Shown here: positions 55,601 through 64,000 of the stretch, piece after piece
How positions within the stretch are numbered: the stretch's first letter is position 1
Layout: the number at the start of each line of letters is the position of its first letter
Source: Aedes albopictus
Taxonomy: Eukaryota; Arthropoda; Insecta; Diptera; Culicidae
Reading direction: 5' to 3'
Assembly (NCBI RefSeq): GCF_035046485.1
Contig: NC_085136.1
Coordinates: 76,897,734-76,961,733, forward strand
Length of the DNA stretch: 64,000 nt
Made by a program: the position numbers and the translations under genes
Notes under the pieces: generated by a model
What the model was told of the DNA's origin: nothing
The model's input: only the letters and a program-made list of their open reading frames with translations
Database searches by the model: none

Positions 55601-56982
55601 GAATTTCTAAAGGGATTCATGAGTGTATACCTGGATGAACTCGGTTCGATAACGTACATCTTTAAGGTAGGGCATGGATAGGGCAACTCAGTTCAATATC
55701 CAATAGTTATGTAGGGTATATGTACCATTCCTTGGCCTAATTTGCAAGCCGCCTTGACAATTTTGACCATAACTCATGAATTAATAGCACTATAAATAAT
55801 ATGTTGACTCTATTACACACTCTAGGCAATGCATGTTTCACCAATTGGAAGCAAACTTACGTAAATATTCAAGAATTTACTTAATTAAGCTGAAAAGATT
55901 GGATGCGATGGTATGCAACGTTGTTCTATGGTACAAAAATTGGCCTATTAGTGGATACAACGTTGGCCTATTGCTTTCCATGCACTAGAACCACTAATTA
56001 TCTCATTTTTTCAATATTTCTGCTGAAGTATTATCTCTGTTTGTTCACCAACCTTACTTTTAAATTACATTTTCGCAGCCAAATTTTCAAAAAACTATAA
56101 ATAAATCACTTTAACTAAAGTTCTTTCTTAATTTAGTAACGAAAACAACGCAACCCTATTATTGTGTTATATTTTTACAGTCACCGCACACAAAATCTTT
56201 CTTCCTGTTCGTTCTTTCTGGTTCTTACTCAAGAAATGTTGTTGACTTCTTTTTATCGCTAATTTTGACATCACTTTACTGATGGGCCAAGATTTGGGTA
56301 CATAGTGGAAAAAATGTCCTCAATATTCGGCCCACATTCAATTTGTAAAATAATTATTATTCGTTTAAAACAAATACACATGTTCAAAATAGCGTCTTTG
56401 ACCGTCGCATCAAATGTTCAGTTATTGAAAAGTCAATTCGAAATGTTTCAGACTCATGCCATTTATGATCATGTGTATAGACTACCCACTAAGCCGAAGA
56501 ATCATGGCGTCTACAAATGCTAAACAAAGTGACATTTTCATTCAATTTTAATTGCCCAAAGTTCTAAAATTGAAACGAAATGTTACAGTTGATTGGCGCA
56601 TAGCTTTTCCGATATCCAGTTATGCGTGTTTGTTTGAGATTTTGGTTGACATTGAGATAGGCCGAACGAGGGGACTATGCCAACGAAGCATCCCGATACC
56701 CTATGCAGTACTATCTGCGAGTACGCTTTGTCCCTGTCCCTGTCTGAGGACATGACGTCCTAAACATTTTTTTCAGAAACTGATTACAACAACACATTCA
56801 TGAAAAAAGAACTTTGAAAAAAATTGTAGAAAAAATCTGTGATTAGATGGGAATTCTGAAAGGAACCCTAGAGAAAAATCGAAGGAATCTTCTTAGAAGA
56901 ACTTCGGAGTTCGGAATTTTCAGACAAAGTTCTGAAAAAATAATCAAAAGAAACTACTAGAAGAATTTTCGCAGCAACTACA
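55601..56982. other. No gene seen
   Basis: AT-rich DNA without convincing coding, splice or repeat signals. 56815-56975 shows degenerate gaagaa/aattc words like those of the decayed arrays. Confidence 0.5.
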
Positions 56983-58002
56983 CTGCCCCCACTCGCATAA
57001 TAGTCCTATTTGACTTTTCATCACTTTTGAGTTAACGTTATGAATAGTCATCATTTTTGATGTACAGTATGCGGCAGGAAAAAATGCGAAAGTGTTTTTC
57101 AACTTCAAACCTCATTTTCGTCCATTTGACATTAACCAATCTATGTTTCAACGTTCCATGATCTATAATAGGCTAGTTTTCTGAAAAGTTAATTAAAAAA
57201 TTTCCCATTTTGGTCACTAACCTTTACAGGGCGGCGCCTGAAGATGAAGACATCCAGAATTTTCCAACCGCAGAAAATCACACAGGTCGCTAAATTTCGC
57301 ATCTGATAAAACAAAATTTTTAATTTTCTCTACAATATCATCAAATATATGTACTTATTTCATCTGGTATGTGAAACTACATGGCTCTGGATCAGTGTGG
57401 TCTGGTTGTTCATCGAATTTGAGCTAATTTTGTTACTGTTATAGTCATTTTGTTTAATGACCATTGGGCGCGCAGTTTATTGATATCCGCTTATTAGGCC
57501 TACATTATCACATGTTAAACATCAAATATGTTCATTTTTATTTTTCAGTGCTAGAATATAGACATTGACTGATACACTGTCATGAAAAAATAGTCATATA
57601 TATCCCATATTTAGCGTGTAATAGTGCCTTGAACTTTTCGCATTTTTTCCTGCCGCACCCTGTACTTCCGAAACAACAATAAAAATTACGAATTTTTATG
57701 TCAATGTGTGAAAAAAATACCAAGTTATGAGCGTCCCATATCAAAAGTACCCGCATAACAGTCCCATCATGGACTTTTGTGTTACTTAACACAAAACTGA
57801 ACAAGTTTGTAGTGATTGTAATATTTTTTACAGTTATATATTCATGTGCAAAGCAATCTGTGAAAGTTTCGAGATGATCGAAATATTTTTCAAATTTTGG
57901 CGATTTTTCAAAGTTTTATATGGAAACAAGTTTTCAAACTTCAAATGCCGTTTTCTCAATTCCTACTTTTTGCAAATGGAACTGTTATGCGAGTGAGGGC
58001 AG
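56983..58002. mobile_element. 1.0-kb element with CTGCCC…CACTCGCATAA ends
   Basis: Inverted ends CTGCCCCCACTCGCATAATA and CTGCCCTCACTCGCATAACA, with taca on both outer sides (56979-56982, 58003-58006); the duplication might be only TA. The nested 598-bp element 57065-57662 lies inside. No transposase. Confidence 0.75.
57065..57662. mobile_element. 598-bp TA-flanked MITE, nested
   Basis: Inverted ends share TGCGGCAGGAAAAAATGCGA after a variable CAG(T/G)(A/G) start, and TA lies on both sides (57063-57064, 57663-57664). No coding sequence. Confidence 0.8.
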
Positions 58003-58009
58003 TACAGCT

Positions 58010-58620
58010 CGTGGGAGAGTTTTCGGTTGAACTAATGAAAGAGCTCCTGGACGAATTTATGCAACTCCTGAAAACAAATTGCGAAGAAATTTCAGTTATA
58101 GTTTTCGGAAAAATCTCAAGAATAGTTCCCGGAAAAAAACTTCTAGAAGAATTATCGAGGAAAATCCTGAAAAAACAACTCTCGGAAGAAAGAATTCTCC
58201 GAGGAATTCTTGAAAGAAAAAAAAATCAGAGAAACTTAAACTTCTGGACGAATTGCCAAAGCAACCGCAAGGAATAATTCCCGGAAAAAATCTGAAAGAG
58301 AGAATTACCGGAGATTTTTTTTGAGGAACTCTCGGTAATTCCCGGGAAGAATTCACCGAAAATTCTGAGAAACTGGAACTCCAACGTTACGTCAAGAAGA
58401 AGAAAAACGCCTAGATGAAGTGCCAAAGAATCTACAAGGAACAATTTCTGAAGGAATTTCTGGAAAAGATCCCAAATAAAAATCTTCTGGAACTTCCGGA
58501 AGAATTTCCGGAGAAAAATCGGAACGACTTATTAGAGGAACTTTGGGAAGATTTCCCAGAGGAAATTCCAGAAACATTTCCCAAAGAAAGTCTGAAGGAA
58601 CTTCTGCGGTGAAAGTAGTT
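58010..58620. repeat. Degenerate gaagaa/cggaagaa field
   Basis: Decayed repeats of ctcggaagaa, cccggaaaaaa and ttctggaa words, resembling other degenerate fields in the window. Open frames are compositional. Confidence 0.55.
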
Positions 58621-59480
58621 AGAGAGCGCTTCCGAGTGAGATGAAGTCAAGAGTGAGTCGTGAATGGGTCTAGATTGAGTAGGCTGTGGATCGAGTGTAG
58701 GCCATTCAGTGAGCCATGAATGAGCAGAGAACAAGCTGAGTGGAAAATGGGACGAATGAAGCGTGTACAATTCACAAATAAGTCCATTAATAAGTCCATA
58801 GTTCGTCGAGAGTAAGTTGATACCGGGCAAGATAAGATCAAGAGCGAGTCGTGAATGAATCCAGTGGTGCGGGACATTCAGTGAGCCGTGAATAATTCGA
58901 TAACAAGCCAAGTTGTATAGAAAATGAGACGAATCAGCTGTAAAGGAGTGGAAAGTGAATGGACACCGAGTCAGGAAACACTCAGGAATGTAATAATTAG
59001 TCCCTGGAGAGTTAGTCGAGTGCAGGTTGCCACCGGGCTACATAAAGTCAAAAGTAAGCCGTGAATGAGTCTAGCTTGAGTGGGCAGAAAGTCGCGTGTT
59101 GGACGAGGACAAACCGAGAGTGAGTCGACAACAAATCGAGTAGGTGAAAAATGAGACGAATCGGATGTAAATGAGTTGAAAATGAATGGACACCGAGACA
59201 GGACACACTCACGAATGAGTTGCAAGTAAGTCCTCTAGTTAGTCTAGATTAGAGTGGACTAAGGATTCCTGTTGAATCAAGGCTACCACTTGAAAAGTAT
59301 TGCGGATTTGGAGAAATATTTGAAGCAGAATAAGTCTAAATTGAGTTGAGTGAAGGATTCTAGCATGGATTGAAGTGAGTGAGTGGATTATTTAGTTCCG
59401 TGAGAAATGATTTGAAAATGAGTACAGAGTGCCGAAAATGAATCTACAGTGAGTCAGTGAGGAGATGATTGCAACTGATT
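58620..59480. repeat. Degenerate minisatellite of gagtcgtgaatgagtcta words
   Basis: Longer-period repetition: agtcaagagtgagtcgtgaa, aagtcaaaagtaagccgtga, gtgagccatgaatgag, gaatggacaccgagtcagga. Segments 58640-58980 and 59040-59225 appear to be diverged copies of one about 190-bp unit. Confidence 0.6.
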
Positions 59481-59691
59481 AGAGAATATTTCGCTCTAGG
59501 GCGAGTCAGAACCATCTTCAAACAGGTTCTTCAAAGACAGAAACGAGAAAACTTCTGATGATCGCATCCAGACGGAATGAATGAATGAGTGTGCATGGAG
59601 TCGAGTAGGACTCGAGACATGTTTGTCGGGAGAGAGCTGAAAGCAGAGCAGAGCAAAATCCGAGCAAGAGCGGGGAAAGAAAGACGACAGT

Positions 59692-60110
59692 CAGGGTACG
59701 AAAAACGGATCACGCCGAAAAACAAACGCTTTGTCCTAAACGGTGTATGTCGGTAACAAAGGCGCTCCGCAACAAGCGCATGTCAGGCGATGAGAGCAAT
59801 AAAACAAACATCGCTTGCCGTGCGTGTTCTGATGTTCCGACTTTTCTGCAGAAATTTTCGACCCACATCATCGAATTCATACGCATTTGGACGAATTAAG
59901 ACTCTTGCCATCCTTAAAGTCGAGTTTCAGTTGTAAAACAATGCGAAAATCACGATGTGAACAGAACGAGACAAATATTCCTACCGTTTTTGTTGTGAAC
60001 AAACTCGGGAGCGATTTTGTCATTATCTGCTAACGAAAAAACAAAGCGTTGTTGCCGTGCCTTCTTTGTTGTCTGTTTTTCGCTTGCGGTGTCATATTCT
60101 GCGTACCCTG
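59692..60110. mobile_element. 419-bp hAT-type MITE
   Basis: Exact 8-bp duplication acgacagt (59684-59691, 60111-60118) around CAGGGTACG / CGTACCCTG ends. Inner words tttgtt…gcgtt and aacaaagcg are inverted. No transposase. Confidence 0.88.
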
Positions 60111-60118
60111 ACGACAGT

Positions 60119-60448
60119 GAATTACAAGAGACAAAATTGAATCGAAAGAGAGACGAGCAGAATGCTTCGAAAGAGATGCGAAAATGAAACGAGAGAGAGA
60201 AAGACGAGCAAAATGAATCGAAAGAGAGACGAATATGAATTGAGAAAGAAACGAAAGTGAATCAAAAGAGAGGGGAAAGAGAATATGGAGGAATAAAAGT
60301 GAATCAGAAATGAGACGAAAGTGAATTGAAAACGAGATAACAGTGAATCGAAAAAGAGACGAAAGTTGATCGAGAAGGAAAGAAAATAGAATCGAGAGAG
60401 ACGAAACTGAACCGGAAGAAAGATGAAAATAAATAGATAGATAGTAGA
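60119..60448. repeat. Purine-rich minisatellite, left part
   Basis: Repeats of about 20-22 bp built on gaatcgaaagagagacgaaa (g/a)t. Almost pure purine on the plus strand. Opposite-strand open frames (Phe/Ser/Leu rich) are artefacts. Confidence 0.85.
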
Positions 60449-60838
60449 TATGTGCGCCGAACATTCGACGTAAACTCGGCGTGGGACTTCTCAAACAATT
60501 ATGAACACAGTAAACTACTTTCTAACAATTGGATTACAACAAGTGGACATCTAGCTATGTGCTACTGCAGAATTTTTTTTTGGATTTGATAGTAGCAGCC
60601 TTTCTGAGAATGGTTTTCACGCCGCCGCCGCCGCCGATGGCCACGCCGACACGCCGATCTTCCTGGATCGGCTTCAAACAACATAACCATGAACTTTTTC
60701 CATCAGTGCATGGATTAACACTCCTTCACCATTCCCCGCTTAAAAAAATATAATTTATTTGATTCTTGATAATTTGGGGAGCCGCATGCCGATTCACACC
60801 GATTTCTCATCGGCGTGGCGCGGCGCGGCGGCGCACAC
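60449..60838. mobile_element. Probable insertion within the purine minisatellite
   Basis: About 390 bp of unrelated, GC-richer sequence with outer gtgcgccg / cggcgcac inverted words and a (gcc)n run at 60624-60635. The minisatellite resumes on both sides, as expected of an insertion. The ends are approximate. Confidence 0.5.
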
Positions 60839-60849
60839 GTCTAATAGAT

Positions 60850-61515
60850 AGGTGAATCGGACGAGAGACGAAAGTGAAACGAGAGAGACGTAAGTGAATC
60901 GAAAGAGAGCTGACAGCGAATCGAAACAGAGACGACAGTGAATTGAAGAAGGGAAGACCGAGAAGCGAAAGAGAGACGACATAGAATCAAAAGAGAGACG
61001 ACAGTGAATCGAAAAAGAGACGACAGTGAATCGAAAGTGAATTGAAAGAGAAATAGAATGAATCAAAAGAGAGACGAAAACGAATCGAAAGAAAGACGAA
61101 AAATGAATCAAGAGAGAGACGAGCAAAATGAATCGAAAGAGAGACGAAAATCAATCGAGAAAGAAACGAAAGTGAATCTGGAGGGACGAAAGCGAATCGA
61201 AAATGAGACGAAAGTGAATCGAAAGTGAGACGAAAATGAATCGAAAGTGAGACGCAGGTGAATCGAAAGAGAGATTAGCCGGGTGAATCGAAAGATAGAC
61301 GACAATGAATCGAAAAAGAGACGAGCACAATTTTTCGAAAGAGAGACGAAAATGAATCGAGAGAGAGACGAGCAGAATGAATCGAAAGAGTGACTTAAAT
61401 GAATCGAGAGAGAAAGAGAGAGATGAGAGTGAATCGAAAGAGAGGCGAAAGAGAATCAGGAGCGATGAAAGTGAATCGAAAATAAGACGAAAATGAATCG
61501 AAAGAGAGACGAGAA
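60850..61515. repeat. Purine-rich minisatellite, right part
   Basis: Same unit as 60119-60448 (gaatcgaaagagagacgaaa). About 30 diverged units with strong purine asymmetry. Confidence 0.85.
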
Positions 61516-61639
61516 GGGGTTCAATTGGGAAATTCTTGCTCTTTTATTCCAGGAAAAACTTAAGAGTAACATTTTCCGTAATTCCTAAAACAAATCCTAC
61601 CGAAAAATGAACATAACATTTAAGAAAATTCGTACTTAA

Positions 61640-61754
61640 CCTTCCGTAACTCGCGCGGTTGGCCATTACCGTCAGCACCACGCTAATGCTGAGTACAAAA
61701 AGCGAGATTTTTTCAACGTGCTGTACAAAATAGAACAGCGCGATCGCTCGAGGG
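61640..61754. mobile_element. 115-bp TTAA-flanked MITE
   Basis: TTAA at 61636-61639 and 61755-61758; ends CCTTCCGTAACTCGCGCGG and …GCGCGATCGCTCGAGGG. Shares its right-hand 75-90 bp with 44547-44648. Confidence 0.85.
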
Positions 61755-61759
61755 TTAAT

Positions 61760-62695
61760 GCAGAATGTTTTTCGCATGAAATTATCTAGAAAATTTCACG
61801 ACACATCGTTCGAGACTCTTTCAAATCAAATTTTCACGAGACGTTTTCAGGATTTTTTATTAAATCAATAGAAATTATTCCAGGTATCTAATCAGGGTTT
61901 TAGTCCAATTATTTCCAATATTTTCTACAAAATTTCGTCAGCTAAATCTCCGAAGAATTTTTTCAGAGAACCTGACAGAAAATCCGTTGGAAATTTAACC
62001 ACGATATTTTTTCGACAGTCCAGTAACAAATGTTCCTAGATTCAGTAATATACGAAAGTTTTTTTTTCACAAAGATCCTTTGAATAATTTTCCATCTTAT
62101 TTCGTAAGCCGGAACTCTCTATGTTATAATCTTTTGCATGTGTAAGATACGCACTTGAACCGATAATCCGACAAACTGACAATAAATCTAGATTTGATTA
62201 TGTTCGAGTAGAAGAAATTGTTCCACGAATCACAATCATTCTTTTGGAAATCACACACGATAACGTATTCAGTAAACATTGCAGTACCTTAGAGATAATC
62301 AACCGTAGAGCGAGGGTGATTGACTCATCCAAGCAAATAAACCCAAGCAGGAAGAATAAAAAACAACTCACACAGAATTGGTGGGAGTAATGTTTGTACA
62401 TCGCGTTTTTCGGCGAAAGAAAAAACAAACATTTGATCGCAAACAAAACCAGGGAGAAAAATACGGTGGCAGGCACCATCATCTACGCGAACAAAAGTAA
62501 CTCGAAGCGCGAAATGAAATCTCGCCGAGAGTCGTCGCCAGGAAGTCAATATTTGCGCAGTTGAAATTCGGGGCAAATACATATACCTACCTACGGTTTG
62601 ATTCACCTGATTTGCACCCCAAATTGAGAAACGAGCGGTTGAATTTCACGTAGAACGTTGCACAGAATTTACAGTTCGTGTAAGCAGACAGCTAA
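61760..62695. other. No gene seen
   Basis: AT-rich sequence without a supported feature. Confidence 0.45.
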
Positions 62696-62699
62696 TGAA

Positions 62700-63060
62700 A
62701 AAAAGTTCAATAAACGTCAATGCATTGTATTGTTGCATTAAAATACAGTTTATTGTAACTATCATACAAAGTATCATAAAATAACAAATCTACTCATGGT
62801 TGTTGACCATACGATGTATCGTAAATGAGCATTTGACAAGGTTTTCTTTGTATCGTAGTTTTTTTTCGATTATTTATGGTATAATAGTTAATCAATAACC
62901 ATACATATTATTGTTTTGATATTGTTAAATTTTCTTAACAATAGAAAACTTTGTTGTATTACCATACAGTTACAACAGAATTCATTGTTGACAATAGGAT
63001 ATATTGCAGTGTTAGTGCTATGTATTGTTCTTCGTATAAGAGCTTTTATCCGGAAAGTGT
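62700..63060. repeat. AT-rich MITE-like repeat, copy 1
   Basis: Shares ordered words with 63700-63985: ttcaataaa…cattgtattgttgcatt, ccatac(g/a)(a)tgtatcgtaaatga, ttattgttttgatattgtt, atgtattgttcttcgtataa and a final (a)cccgga/tccgga. Words of tgttat/ataaca type recall the MITE at 221-673. Confidence 0.65.
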
Positions 63061-63699
63061 TGTGGACATTTAAGATTTCTCCTTAAAGTTACGCTAGTTT
63101 TAAAACAGAATTTAATGTATAACACACAACGCCGTTAGGCTAGGCAAACTGACAGACGCAACACCAAAGAAAAGGCACAAACGATGCTGGTGCAGTACTA
63201 GTGCGAGAAAAAGATCAGGATCAGAGAGCAGAGGTATTATAAGCACAGATACACTAACAAAGAATATGTGGGAGAGAAAGAGACAGACGCCATTTTTAAA
63301 TTCACGTTTTCGCTAACGACGTACCTTAATGTCACCTTTTGCCTGTTTATGGTATTTGTTTTGTACCGTATGGCGGGGAATTGGTACCCAAAATGGAATT
63401 CCCAAACGCAATAAGAGTTTTTCATGGACCGTGATGAATGTAGTGAGGGAGATGAGAAAATGAAAATAAACCAAAGCGAGACAGTTAATGTCCGGGGTAA
63501 TGTATTCGTCCTCTCCGGTAATGTGGTGATGGTTGTTTTTTGTTGGGGTGATTAGTAACGGAGCGTTACTTAACGAGTGAATTGTTTCGTGTGTCAATGG
63601 AGCAACTTAAACTTGAATGTTATTTACCTTTCAGACGTAAGATACATCGTCTTTTCAGGAGAAATTGATCATTCATGTGTCGTTGATGTAAGAAACCGC
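63061..63699. other. No gene seen
   Basis: Spacer between two related AT-rich repeats; no credible coding sequence. Confidence 0.45.
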
Positions 63700-63985
63700 C
63701 ATAATGAAAAGTCCAATAAAATACAATACATTGCATTGTAACATTGCAATACATTTTATCGAGGATATGAACCATACAAAGTATCGTAAATGAACATTTT
63801 ACAATATAATTTACTGGTTGTTAAGTATAGTAACAAATACAAAAATCGATTTTTATTCTCGAACAAATCTTTAACACAAACCATATATGTTATTGTTTTG
63901 ATATTGTTCGAATTGGTTATACAATAGAATGTATTGTATTTTGATTGTTATGTATTCTATTTGTATGAGAATTTTTACCCGGACG
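63700..63985. repeat. AT-rich MITE-like repeat, copy 2
   Basis: Same orientation and word order as 62700-63060, with about 20-30 percent divergence by eye. It ends ttttacccggacgtgtgac near the right edge of the window. Confidence 0.65.
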
Positions 63986-64000
63986 TGTGACACCTACATA

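Noticed and set aside
58096..61305. Phe/Ser/Leu-rich minus-strand open frames
   Set aside because: They arise from purine-rich minisatellites and degenerate gaagaa repeats read on the pyrimidine strand; there is no conserved domain.

Overview
This is nuclear DNA of a culicine mosquito, most likely an Aedes species. Genes have spliced coding exons with GC-rich third codon positions set in AT-rich DNA full of transposons, and five copies of a tRNA-derived SINE that I recognise as Feilai-like (known from Aedes aegypti) are present. No CRISPR, operon or prokaryotic feature is expected or seen. Most of the window is transposable-element sequence. I found no intact transposase; the retroelement genes are all broken or truncated.

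Host genes. (1) On the + strand, two exons of a polypeptide N-acetylgalactosaminyltransferase, closest in my reading to the Pgant7/GALNT7 type, lie at 3080-3728 and 15490-16411. An 11.8-kb intron packed with nested repeats separates them, and the 5' exons are outside the window. (2) On the - strand, two nearly identical two-exon genes for a small secreted protein (159 aa) lie at 27574-28111 and 37577-38114. They sit in a direct duplication about 10 kb apart. The protein shows the three-aspartate pattern of 3D / double-psi beta-barrel domains, and the two copies differ mostly at synonymous sites. (3) On the + strand, 45823-46612 is a complete two-exon mitochondrial-type CoA-diphosphatase Nudix gene (NUDT8-like). 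(4) On the - strand, 51452-51532 is a candidate terminal coding exon of an unidentified gene, possibly with a long 3' UTR toward 49.9 kb.

Layout. 1-2.95 kb: Ty3/gypsy gag-pro relic with a MITE in it, then a Ty1/copia RT relic. 3-16.7 kb: Pgant7-like gene; its intron holds a 718-bp TA-flanked element, a diverged direct duplication (6.3-7.9 and 13.2-15.3 kb), and a LINE split by a 3.8-kb transposon whose removal joins the LINE reading. 16.8-19.6 kb: composite element with TTAA and pogo-like MITEs and a 99-bp-arm palindrome. 20-27 kb: SINE, Harbinger-type MITE, degenerate 12-bp-based repeats, foldback elements. 27.4-41.3 kb: the duplicated secreted-protein segment with copy-specific insertions. 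41.4-45.7 kb: MITEs, LINE and copia relics, Feilai. 45.8-46.7 kb: Nudix gene. 46.87-49.82 kb: young 24-bp tandem array of about 110 units split by a Feilai copy. 49.8-52.4 kb: low-repeat DNA with the candidate exon. 52.4-64 kb: TA and hAT MITEs, (GAGT)-like inverted low-complexity fields, a purine-rich minisatellite and a repeated MITE-like element.

The host genes are unrelated in function. The strongest leads are the duplicated 3D-domain-like secreted genes and a transposon family with CCC(N)ACTA ends and 2-bp target duplications.
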